Shown: one piece after another, positions 16,738 to 23,808 of the stretch
Layout of the letters: every line of letters starts with the position of its first letter
How positions within the stretch are numbered: position 1 is the stretch's first letter
DNA from: Collinsella sp.
GTDB lineage: Bacteria > Actinomycetota > Coriobacteriia > Coriobacteriales > Coriobacteriaceae
Direction: 5' to 3'
NCBI GenBank assembly: GCA_031292915.1
Contig: JAUMSH010000056.1
Location: 8,018-72,017, forward strand
Length of the DNA: 64,000 nt
Program-made: the position numbers and the translations under genes
Notes under the pieces: generated by a model
Seen by the model: only the letters and a program-made list of their open reading frames with translations
Told to the model about the DNA's origin: nothing
Database searches by the model: none

Positions 16738-17196
16738 TGTGCATCGTTCCTCTCCTCTTACATTCGGTAAATGTTTATTTATTTGTGGGCGGCCGGTTCG
16801 GCCGCCTTTTTAGACGCCCAGTCTGGGAGCAAACGATAGGAAAGCAATCAAACGAGAGGCCGTTCCAAAAGAATCCGGCGGTGCCGGATTCTTCGGGCAA
16901 AACCTCCCGCAAATCGGTAAGGTCTTCCATCAACTTGCTCTAGCCCTCGCCCGGAGTCCGCTGCGCGGGACTTCAAATTCTCGGCATCTCTCGCATTCGT
17001 ATTACCGCTCCGCTCTCGCTACAGCGAATCTCTAACACTCGGCATCCCTCGCGTTAAAAATTCGCTTCCGCTCACGGTCTCCGCTGACACTACGACACCG
17101 CGAAGCCTTTCGCTCGAAACGAGGCCTCTCATTTCGTGTCTACGCTCCGCTCCGCCCAATCGCCGTTCCGGTGATTGCAAGATTGGTGTTGGGCTA
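16738..17196. other. Gene-free stretch with terminator and short repeats
   Basis: A terminator, GGCGGCC-GGTTC-GGCCGCC-TTTTT, lies at 16788-16812 and ends the lipoprotein transcript. Beyond it are the inverted repeat AATCCGGC-ggt-GCCGGATT near 16874 and two related CGGCATCyCTCGC sequences about 60 bp apart (16983 and 17041). No frame in this stretch has coding character. Confidence 0.6.
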
Positions 17197-17411
17197 GATA
17201 AATGGGGCCATACTCGGCCCCTTTATCTGCCAAAACATCTTGTTTATCGCCTCCCACGGCGATAAAGTTAGAAATGAAGTTACGCCTTCATTTCTAAGGG
17301 AAGCGACGGCGTCACTTCAAAAATCGGCGCGACGTCAGTCGCTCCCAAAAAAAGGAAAGCAATCTCATATTGGTTTTGAATCGGTGGCCTCACCGATTCG
17401 CTCTGCTTTCC
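17197..17411. other. Candidate oriT: five stacked inverted repeats upstream of mobC
   Basis: Inverted repeats: GATAAATGGGGCC/GGCCCCTTTATC (17197-17227); TTTATCGCC/GGCGATAAA (17243-17266); TTAGAAATGAAG/CTTCATTTCTAA (17268-17297, 12 bp perfect); AGCGAC/GTCGCT with flanking GGG/CCC (17298-17346); and AATCGGTG/CACCGATT (17379-17398) nested inside GGAAAGCA/TGCTTTCC (17354-17411). Origins of transfer are usually next to mobC/mobA and built from such repeats. The nick site cannot be placed by eye. Confidence 0.5.
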
Positions 17412-17421
17412 TGGGGGCATG

Positions 17422-18009
17422 ATGAGTTGCAAGCGTCCACACACCGTTAAGGCGACACTCACTTCTGAAGAATACGAAACGTTTTCCGCTTTGGCGGACA
17501 AGGCAGGCATGACGAAGGCCGAACTCATTCGCTATGCCTTGATTCATCGGAGTGATTCACTCGATGATCTAGTCATTTCTAAAAATGATGACGGTGGCCG
17601 CAGTAAAAAGCTGCAACCCGTTTCAGGTGATTCGGACAAAAAGCGTTCGAAGGTCATTTACGTTAAAGTCAGCGATGACAAACACGAGGCAATCTGCAAA
17701 CAGGCGGATGCACTCGGTGCGACCGTCAGTGCGTATGCCCGCCGCGTGATGCTTGCCGGGAAAATCGAGAAAATCGATTTCGATATGAGCCAGGTCGCGA
17801 AAATCTATCGCGAGCTGTATCGCGAGGGAACGAATCTCAATCAGCTGATGTACTTTATGAACGCACAGGGTCTTCCGGCCTACAACGAGAAAGCTGTTTT
17901 CCGCACACTCGAAAAGGTTTACCAAAATGCCCGTAAAGTCACTCTCTTCATCGAAGAGCTCGAACAGCGCTATTTCACCGATGGCGGTGAGCTCGATGAC
18001 CGTCGTTAA
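17422..18009 (+). CDS. mobC: MobC-type relaxosome accessory protein
   Basis: 195 residues from the second of two adjacent ATGs, which gives the GGGGG site a usable distance. The N-terminal part holds a ribbon-helix-helix pattern (VKATLTSEEYETFSALADKA, GMTKAELIRYALIHR); a second copy follows (IYVKVSDDKHEAICKQADAL, ATVSAYARRVMLAG). The C-terminal NLNQLMYFMNAQG and the helix VYQNARKVTLFIEELE match the bacterial mobilization protein family. MobC proteins bind oriT and help the relaxase open the DNA. The gene overlaps the relaxase gene by 14 bases, so the two are translated together. Confidence 0.88.
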   Translation: MSCKRPHTVKATLTSEEYETFSALADKAGMTKAELIRYALIHRSDSLDDLVISKNDDGGRSKKLQPVSGDSDKKRSKVIYVKVSDDKHEAICKQADALGATVSAYARRVMLAGKIEKIDFDMSQVAKIYRELYREGTNLNQLMYFMNAQGLPAYNEKAVFRTLEKVYQNARKVTLFIEELEQRYFTDGGELDDRR

Positions 18010-19195
18010 GCAGAAAGGTGTTTCGTCCGAGCGCTACGCGAAGAATGTGCGCGAGTACATTAACGGCAAGCACGCTTTGGCCCGCGGCGGCTGGAACCTC
18101 GCGAACCGAAAGCACTGGTTTTCCGAGATGGCTATGACGCGGAAGATGTTTCATCACGACAGGCCCGCGCGTGCCGGCGCGAAGAACATAACGATGCTTC
18201 ATCAGGTTCTTGCGTTTCTTCCCGAGGAGTGCAGCTGCAACGGAGGCAAGATGACCCCCGATGCATGTATGGCCTACGCGGAGCAATGGCTTGCGAAACA
18301 CTATCCGCATCAACAAGTGATTGTCGCCTTGCATGAGGAAAGCGATAAGGCGGGAAAACGTTTTGCGGTTCACATGGCAATCAACCGCACGGATCTTTTG
18401 ACGGGTAAGCGTTGCGAGACGGGTGGGCGTCGCGGAAAGTACGAACGCGCTGCGTGGGTTCGTGAAATGGACGAGGCCTGGAATCTCGCTCAGCTCGAAA
18501 AGGGAAAGAAGAACTCGAAGATTCGAGACCGACAGCCGCGCGACACTGAAAAGAAAATCGTTGAGCGGGGAGAGTACAGTTATAAAAACAATCTGCGCGA
18601 GTTGATCCATCTTGCAATCAACGAAGGTCATCCGAAGAATATGGAGCAGTTTAAAAAGTTACTTGCCTCATGGGGCGTAGACATTTTCATCAAGAACAAT
18701 CGAGTCTATGCGACAGATCTCGATATCAAGGAGGCCGGCAACCCGAAGTGCACTTTCAACCTGACTCGTCTTGACGGGAGGTTTGCGGTCAAGCAACTTG
18801 AGGCGGCCTTCAAAAATAACGTGCTGGAGGCCGAGCGAGCCCTTCCATACGAGAAGCGCTGTGAGATCTACATCCAACGGCTTAAAAAGGCGTATTCGGC
18901 GTGGGTCGAGCAGGCAAAGGCGAGCAAGGGCGTCGCCTACAATCTCTTTCCTAAGTTCATCGCACCGAAGTGCGATGAAGATCTGCTCGAGGATCCGGCG
19001 GTTCGTGATGAGCTTCTTGCCCGGCGCGGTTACGCAAGGGAGATTCGCAACCGTTACGCCGGCGCCGTTCCCGATGCTGGCGATGACCGCGTTCGCGCCG
19101 CAGGACGAGCCCATGGTGGCAACGGCGACATCTCGCCGCAGGTCGATCGTGCGGTCGACCGAGGCGATTACGATCGCGGCGACGCGCCTCGCTAG
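17996..19195 (+). CDS. Relaxase/mobilization nuclease
   Basis: 399 residues; ATG at 17996 inside the end of mobC, with GGTGAG upstream. An early Tyr-rich segment (ERYAKNVREYINGKH) and the metal-site region HYPHQQVIVALHEESDKAG followed by RFAVHMAINRTD fit the MobA/MobL-type relaxases, which nick oriT and stay covalently bound through a tyrosine. The middle region (about 200-300) binds DNA in related proteins. The last 45 residues change to Gly/Asp/Arg-rich sequence unlike the rest, while an overlapping frame (to 19313) reads a more protein-like tail, so a late frameshift is possible. At 399 residues it is on the short side. Confidence 0.82.
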   Translation: MTVVKQKGVSSERYAKNVREYINGKHALARGGWNLANRKHWFSEMAMTRKMFHHDRPARAGAKNITMLHQVLAFLPEECSCNGGKMTPDACMAYAEQWLAKHYPHQQVIVALHEESDKAGKRFAVHMAINRTDLLTGKRCETGGRRGKYERAAWVREMDEAWNLAQLEKGKKNSKIRDRQPRDTEKKIVERGEYSYKNNLRELIHLAINEGHPKNMEQFKKLLASWGVDIFIKNNRVYATDLDIKEAGNPKCTFNLTRLDGRFAVKQLEAAFKNNVLEAERALPYEKRCEIYIQRLKKAYSAWVEQAKASKGVAYNLFPKFIAPKCDEDLLEDPAVRDELLARRGYAREIRNRYAGAVPDAGDDRVRAAGRAHGGNGDISPQVDRAVDRGDYDRGDAPR

Positions 19196-19310
19196 TTTTG
19201 GAAAGCCTATCGTCGGTGCCCTAGCGCGCTGCCATCCAGTGCCGATTCTGCCATACTCGCAATTCGGCGAGGATGAGGAGTATGAATTGATCGGCGGGGG
19301 TCAGCCGCTC

Positions 19311-19319
19311 TGATAGAAT
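19311..19319 (+). promoter_or_regulatory. Extended -10 promoter of the small hydrophobic peptide gene
   Basis: TGATAGAAT fits an extended -10 box; no -35 box at normal spacing. A transcript would start near 19326, just before the repeat GGCAGCCC. The ribosome site downstream is paired: CCTCC at 19357-19361 with GGAGG at 19370-19374. Confidence 0.45.
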
Positions 19320-19382
19320 CGTCCTTGCTGTCGGCAGCCCTCGTGCCGGGCAGAGCCCTCCATTTGATGGGAGGTGATGCCC

Positions 19383-19508
19383 ATGACCGATTTCACCGAG
19401 CTCGTGAAGCTCCTGACCGCTATGGTCTCGCTCCTCACGGCCCTTGTCGGCCTTTCCAAGGCACTCAAGCAGGGTTCGAAGCCCAAAAAGAAAGGCCACC
19501 GTCGCTAA
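19383..19508 (+). CDS. Small hydrophobic peptide, candidate type I toxin (Fst/holin-like)
   Basis: 41 residues, MTDFTELVKLL onwards: a short polar start, one amphipathic-to-hydrophobic helix of about 20 residues (LLTAMVSLLTALVGL) and a strongly basic tail (KKKGHRR). This is the architecture of membrane-acting type I toxins and of the so-called holin-like toxins of Gram-positive mobile elements. GGGAGGTG is an excellent ribosome site but is sequestered in a CCTCC/GGAGG hairpin. Repeats upstream of the gene (GGCAGCCC, GGGCAGAGCC) are complementary to sequences just downstream of it, and a convergent antisense RNA is predicted at 19484-19571. It lies between the relaxase and the phosphoesterases, a usual place for a stability module. 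Toxicity is inferred, not shown. Confidence 0.65.
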   Translation: MTDFTELVKLLTAMVSLLTALVGLSKALKQGSKPKKKGHRR

Positions 19509-19571
19509 GACGATGACCCAACTTCATTAAGCAACGGCTCTGCCCAGCTCTCTACAACTTGGGCTGCCGTC
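19484..19571 (-). ncRNA. Predicted antisense antitoxin RNA
   Basis: On the minus strand, TGGACG-18-TAAAAT (19607-19578) is a credible promoter. The RNA would begin near 19571 and run through GGCAGCCC and GGGCAGAGCC, the same two elements that head the toxin mRNA, then overlap the last codons of the toxin. It ends at a hairpin GGTCATCGTC-TTAGC-GACGGTGGCC followed by TTTCTTTTT (19518-19485), which has all ten pairs only on this strand. Size about 88 bases. The layout copies the par/Fst loci, where two convergent RNAs share direct repeats. Confidence 0.55.
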
Positions 19572-19773
19572 GGCACCATTTTACCCTCCTGACGAGGAAT
19601 TCGTCCATATTTCAAAAATCAAATCCTGTTCGCGCGTGGGCGTAAACTTATATAGTTGGGCAAATCCGGCAGATTGGAGCTTGAAACATGAGGGATATGC
19701 ACCTCATGTCGCTCATAAAACGTCTCCTGACCTCGAAGGAGAACGTTTTTTAGCGATAAAAGGAGACATAAAA

Positions 19774-20412
19774 ATGATCTGGTTTACCAGCGACACCCAC
19801 TTCGGGCATGAGAACGTGCTGAAGTTCACCGACCGCCCGTGGGAGACGATTTGGCAGATGAACGACGCCATCGTCGACAACATCAATGGCAAGGTTGCCG
19901 TGGACGACGAGCTCTACATCCTGGGGGATTTCTCATTCAAGATGACCGCCCAGGACGCCTACGGGCTGCGCAAGCGGATCGCCTGCAGGCGCATCCACCT
20001 CGTCCCGGGAAACCACGACAAGGACTGGACCCAGCCGGCGGTCGCGGGCGCCTTCACCGTGGAGCCGCCGATTTGCGTGCTCAAGATCGACGGGCAGAAG
20101 ATCGTCCTGAGCCATTACCCCATGGCCGACTGGCAGGGCATGAACCATGGATCGTGGCACCTCCACGGGCACATCCACAGCAGCGGCGGCGCGTACAACG
20201 AGTTCAACCGCAAGCAGGGCCTTCTGCGCTACGACGTCGGTTGCGATGCCAACGGGCACTCCCCGGTGAGCCTCGATGAGCTGAGGGAATGGTTCGCCGG
20301 AGTCGACGAGCCGTGCGGCCGGGTGAAATGGCCCTGGTGGGTCAACGAGACCGGCGACAGGCAGGTCGAGCGCGAGCTGGCGGCGTACAAGAGGGAAGAG
20401 GTGATTCGATGA
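19774..20412 (+). CDS. Calcineurin-like metallophosphoesterase 1
   Basis: 212 residues; the ATG follows AAAGGAGA. All metal-site motifs are present in order: SDTHFGHEN (5-14), GDFSF, PGNHDKD, LSHYPM and HLHGHIHSSGG. These ligands hold a two-metal centre that hydrolyses phosphomono- or diesters. The short, single-domain form starting with TSDTHFGHEN is common among phage and mobile-element phosphoesterases, some of which act on nucleic acids or nucleotides; the substrate is unknown. It is the first of three phosphoesterase genes joined by overlapping stop and start codons. A start at 19636 would add a poor leader. Confidence 0.92.
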   Translation: MIWFTSDTHFGHENVLKFTDRPWETIWQMNDAIVDNINGKVAVDDELYILGDFSFKMTAQDAYGLRKRIACRRIHLVPGNHDKDWTQPAVAGAFTVEPPICVLKIDGQKIVLSHYPMADWQGMNHGSWHLHGHIHSSGGAYNEFNRKQGLLRYDVGCDANGHSPVSLDELREWFAGVDEPCGRVKWPWWVNETGDRQVERELAAYKREEVIR

Positions 20413-21134
20413 CGGTCTATGTGACGGGCGACATCCACGGTGGGCTCGACATGCAAAAGCTCCGCGACTGGGAGCTTGGGGATAGTCTTGGCAGCGACGA
20501 CTATCTGATCATCGCCGGCGACTTTGGCTTTCCGTGGGATTTCTCTGCCGAGGAATGCGCCGACATCGCCTGGCTGGAGTCGCGCCCCTACACGGTACTG
20601 TTCGTCGACGGCAACCACGAGCGCTTCGATCACTGGGAGGAGCGCCCCATGGAGTTATGGCATGGCGGGCTGACGCAGCGCCTGTCGGATACTTCGTCTA
20701 TCCGCCGCCTCATGCGCGGGGAGGTCTTCGAGCTCGACGGATCGACGGTCTTCACCATGGGCGGTGCCACGAGCGTGGACAGGGAATACCGCGTGCCGTA
20801 TTCCAGCTGGTGGCCTCAGGAGCTCCCGGACGAGCGCGAATTCGATGCCGCGCGGGCAAGGCTCGACGAGGTCGGCTGGAAGGTCGACTGCGTCATCACC
20901 CATACCTGCGCCACGCGCATGCTCTCGCCGACGCTCTACCCGGACCCAGGCTGGGAACGCCCCGATGTGGACCGGCTGACCGGATTCCTCGACGAGCTCG
21001 AGGGCCGCCTGGACTACAAGCGCTGGTATTACGGCCATTTTCACCGAGACGGCAACCCGGACGAACGTCATACCGTGCTGTACGACCGAATCGTGAGGCT
21101 CGGGGACAAACTCCTGCCGTGGGGTGCGTACTGA
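20409..21134 (+). CDS. Metallophosphoesterase 2
   Basis: 241 residues. It starts in an ATGA overlap with the stop of phosphoesterase 1, so translation is coupled. Motifs: VTGDIHGGLD (DxH), IAGDFGFPWD, VDGNHERFD, MGGATSVDREYR, ITHTCATRM and YYGHFHRDGN. It belongs to the same subgroup as the next gene (shared VTGDxHG start, GGATS/GGASS, WWPxExP and GRLDY) and is only distantly related to phosphoesterase 1. A cysteine-containing ITHTCA replaces the more usual THxPP loop. Substrate unknown. Confidence 0.92.
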   Translation: MTVYVTGDIHGGLDMQKLRDWELGDSLGSDDYLIIAGDFGFPWDFSAEECADIAWLESRPYTVLFVDGNHERFDHWEERPMELWHGGLTQRLSDTSSIRRLMRGEVFELDGSTVFTMGGATSVDREYRVPYSSWWPQELPDEREFDAARARLDEVGWKVDCVITHTCATRMLSPTLYPDPGWERPDVDRLTGFLDELEGRLDYKRWYYGHFHRDGNPDERHTVLYDRIVRLGDKLLPWGAY

Positions 21135-21856
21135 TGGCTATCTATGTGACAGGAGACGTGCACGGCAGGGCCGAGTACGGGGCCAGCAGGTTCGCCTTCA
21201 GGTCTTGGCCGCTGGGCCGGACTCTGACGAGCGACGATGTGGTGATCGTGGCCGGCGACTTCGGCTTTGTCTGGGACGGCTCGAATGCTGAGAGGTATTG
21301 GCTCGATTGGTTTGAGTCGAAGCCGTGGACCACGTGTTTCGTAGACGGCAACCACGAGAACCACCGGATGCTGGCAGAACTGCCGGTGCGGGAGTGGAAC
21401 GGCGGCCTCGTTCATGAGGCGCGACCGCACGTGCTGCACCTGATGCGCGGAGAGGTGTTCGACATCGACGGGCTCACGGTCCTTGCCATGGGCGGTGCCT
21501 CGAGCAACGACAGGCAGTATCGCAGGGAGGGGAGGAGCTGGTGGCCCGAGGAGATGCCGAGCGAGGAAGAGATGGAGCACTGCCGCGCCTCGCTCGACCG
21601 CGTGGGCTGGAAAGTCGACCACGTTGTGACTCACGAGGCTCCTGCTGCCCTTGCTGAGGGGCTGTGCCGCGAACGCGGACGTGAGTACCGCGGGGATCCG
21701 CTGCAAACCTTCCTGGGCGAGCTCGACGGACGGCTCGATTACTGCGCCTGGTTCTTCGGACATTACCACGGTGACGAATGGCTCGACGCCGGGCATCGCT
21801 TGATCTACCAAGACATCGTGCCGATCGAAGATGCTGCGCCCGGTTCTCAGTTCTAG
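21134..21856 (+). CDS. Metallophosphoesterase 3 (paralogue of 2)
   Basis: 240 residues, overlapping the previous stop as TGATG. Motifs: VTGDVHGRAE, VAGDFGFVWD, VDGNHENHRM, MGGASSNDRQYR, VTHEAPA and FFGHYHGDEW. Its collinear similarity to phosphoesterase 2 shows a tandem duplication followed by divergence. The stop codon is followed at once by a hairpin (21856-21886) that should end the operon. Three phosphoesterases in one coupled operon imply that the products act together or on related substrates. Confidence 0.92.
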   Translation: MAIYVTGDVHGRAEYGASRFAFRSWPLGRTLTSDDVVIVAGDFGFVWDGSNAERYWLDWFESKPWTTCFVDGNHENHRMLAELPVREWNGGLVHEARPHVLHLMRGEVFDIDGLTVLAMGGASSNDRQYRREGRSWWPEEMPSEEEMEHCRASLDRVGWKVDHVVTHEAPAALAEGLCRERGREYRGDPLQTFLGELDGRLDYCAWFFGHYHGDEWLDAGHRLIYQDIVPIEDAAPGSQF

Positions 21857-21886
21857 AAACCCCCTAGAAATGCTCTAGAGGGTTTC
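21856..21886. terminator. Hairpin between convergent phosphoesterase operon and coiled-coil gene
   Basis: GAAACCCCCTAGA and TCTAGAGGGTTTC pair with one mismatch around five bases, followed by TAGAAAATT. It can serve both converging transcripts. Confidence 0.6.
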
Positions 21887-21909
21887 TAGAAAATTAGATG
21901 CTATGCGAC

Positions 21910-22488
21910 CTACTCATCCTTCATCTGGGTCATGGCCTCGACCTTGGCCTCGGCCGCGGCTGCCCGCTGCTCGGAGGCGGCGAGGCGGTCCTTGAGGGCG
22001 GCTACCGCGGCCATCAGGTCGTGCTGGGCCAGGAGCGCATCGCTCAGCTCGGCCTGGGCTTTCAACGCGGCGTCACGCTCGACGCGCAGGCGCTCGATCT
22101 CATCGGCCATGGCTTCAGCCTCGGCGCGGAGCTGAACGACCTGCCTGCCGAGCTCCTTAGCACGGGAGAAGTACCTGACGCTTGCGGCGTGGAGCTCGTT
22201 GTTCTCGAGCTCGAGGCTCGCGGTATCGAGCTCGAACTTCTCCTCTATAAAGGCAATCCGCTCATTGCAGTCGGCCTCAAGTCTTTCGTTCCGATCCGTC
22301 GCCTCGACGAGCTTGCGGCTGAATTCATCCACCTGGGCCATGAGCAGCGCGTTCTCGGTCATGAGGTTGCCCGTCTCGCGCAGCAGCTTCTCCCGCCATG
22401 TCGCCTCGATCCGCTCGGCGGCCTCATCGAGGACGGACTTCACGCCGGGCGTCTCGCTGATTTTTCTCTCGTTTGGGTTGTCTGTCAT
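21910..22488 (-). CDS. Coiled-coil protein
   Basis: 192 residues from the ATG with GGAG upstream. After a short start (TDNPNERKISETPG) almost the whole chain is heptad coiled coil rich in Glu, Ala, Leu and Arg (for example LRAEAEAMADEIERLRVERD and LAASEQRAAAAEAKVEAM). There is no signal peptide or membrane segment, so it is cytoplasmic. It converges on the three phosphoesterase genes. I do not recognise a family; a role in DNA partition, in the mobilization complex or alongside the phosphoesterases would all be guesses. Confidence 0.75.
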   Translation of the reverse strand: MTDNPNERKISETPGVKSVLDEAAERIEATWREKLLRETGNLMTENALLMAQVDEFSRKLVEATDRNERLEADCNERIAFIEEKFELDTASLELENNELHAASVRYFSRAKELGRQVVQLRAEAEAMADEIERLRVERDAALKAQAELSDALLAQHDLMAAVAALKDRLAASEQRAAAAEAKVEAMTQMKDE

Positions 22489-22656
22489 CGTGCGGCACTC
22501 CAATCAACAATGGGCATGGCTCCGCCATGCCGTACGGCTGGGAACAAATACGCTGCCGCTGTTGAGTTGTGTTTGTCCTGCGCTTGGTGAGTTCTAAAAG
22601 CGTCTCAAGTCATACGTTCATGCAGGTTTTCGGTTGGAGAAATACCGCACGTTTTC

Positions 22657-22897
22657 ATGGTATCACGCGCCTTAAAGACCATGAATGGACGGCCATATCG
22701 ATTCGTTGTAAATGGCTCCTACGACGTGTTGGTGGCGGGAGAGTGATGGCGTTAAAGATGTCGAGAATGATTATGGGATTGTTTTAGATGCGGGCATGAA
22801 AAAGGGTCGAATCGAAGTGTCTGGCCGGACGCCAATTGTCCGGGAACTGTTTCGGTTCGACCCTGTTTCATTTTACATCCGTGGCATGCTCTTATAG
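22657..22897 (+). pseudogene. Possible frameshifted small gene
   Basis: A frame from ATG 22657 (MVSRALKTMNGRPYRF...) stops at 22746; one frame over, the sequence continues without a break as ESDGVKDVENDYGIVLDAG to a stop at 22897. Joined, they give about 80 residues of ordinary composition. There is no close ribosome site. The case rests on reading-frame continuity only. The remainder of the 22489-22946 gap shows nothing else. Confidence 0.3.
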
Positions 22898-22946
22898 ACG
22901 CCCGGCGATTACCGACCTTCACGACCTCGATAGTCGGGCTATGGAC

Positions 22947-23334
22947 TTAAGATTTCTTGGGCTCCCAGCCGTTTTCGATTGCGGCGGGGTAGACTGCGGC
23001 GTAATTAAGCATCCAGCTGCCATCGCCCGCTTTTTGAATAAACCCTTTATCCTTCAAAGAGGTATAGGCCCGGGAGATCGTGTTCTTACTCAGGTGGTAG
23101 CGCTCCTCAATCCATTTGCTTTTTGCGTAAAAGCCCATGGCTCGTTTGTTTTTTGGAAGGATTTCCAAGCTTCCATACTAGGCCGAGGATGAGGCGCTCG
23201 GCAGCGACAGTGGTGGCACAACACGCCCAGTCGGGCACCGAAATAAAATTCGCGTTATCCATTTTCCTTCTAATCTCTCGTTGCTCAGTAACATCATCGG
23301 AATATTTGTCGGAAATCGACGGTAGCTCGCTCAT
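22947..23334 (-). pseudogene. Winged-HTH protein split by a one-base shift in a homopolymer
   Basis: The 5' frame (MSELPSISDKYSDDVTEQRE...WACCATTVAAERLILGLVWK) and the 3' frame (...KRAMGFYAKSKWIEERYHL, SKNTISRAYTSLKDKGFI) join into one 128-residue protein if one base is removed from the run of six T at 23149-23154 (A6 on the coding strand). The second half is a clear winged helix of the GntR/replication-initiator type. It follows the excisionase-like gene by 9 bases, so it is part of the int-xis transcript. It may be a true pseudogene, a phase-variable gene, a frameshifting gene or a sequencing error. Confidence 0.65.
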
Positions 23335-23343
23335 GTTTACCGC

Positions 23344-23589
23344 CTAGTCAAGGTGGGCGGTACGACCTTCGAGCTGCTTGAAAAGTTCGTAGAACGAGCT
23401 TTCAAACATGTAATTCGAGCGATGGATTTGGATGAGCTTGCCGGACTCGCGCATAAACTTGCGCGCGGTATTTTCGCTCCAGCCAGTGAGTTCGCGGATA
23501 TCGTTAACGCGGAGCAACCGATCGCACTGAGCGGCACCAGTGGGGAAAGTCGGTGTGGACGCCTGAGTGCTAATCTGTGGAGTAGCCAT
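23344..23589 (-). CDS. Excisionase-like HTH protein
   Basis: 81 residues with AAAGGAT before the ATG. After a Thr/Pro-rich start, residues 25-60 form an AlpA/Xis-type helix-turn-helix: LLRVNDIRELTGWSENTARK, FMRESGKLIQIHRS. These small proteins bend attachment-site DNA or regulate the integrase. Position supports this: it lies 219 bases downstream of the integrase on the same strand. A GC-rich hairpin at 23612-23664 lies in its leader. Confidence 0.78.
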   Translation of the reverse strand: MATPQISTQASTPTFPTGAAQCDRLLRVNDIRELTGWSENTARKFMRESGKLIQIHRSNYMFESSFYELFKQLEGRTAHLD

Positions 23590-23611
23590 GATGAGCTATC
23601 CTTTCAATGAG

Positions 23612-23664
23612 GGCCCTCCCTGTGCTTGTAAGACTTACCAGGTTCATAAGCACTTGGGGGGGCC
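23612..23664. promoter_or_regulatory. Leader hairpin between integrase and excisionase-like gene
   Basis: GGCCCTCCC and GTGCTT pair with AAGCAC and GGGGGGGCC, enclosing a GTAAG/CTTAC inner repeat. On the plus strand it is followed by GGTTTTTAT; on the minus strand it is the leader of the excisionase-like gene. It may separate int from xis expression. Confidence 0.4.
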
Positions 23665-23808
23665 GGTTTTTATGACTACATGCGTAGCCATCTGACAGCT
23701 TTAGAATCTATTAAAACTCATTAGATGTCAATCAAATAAAGCGTTTACCTGCGGAAATAGTAGTATAGTACCGTAATATTATTGATGAAACGATGAATGA
23801 ATAACATG

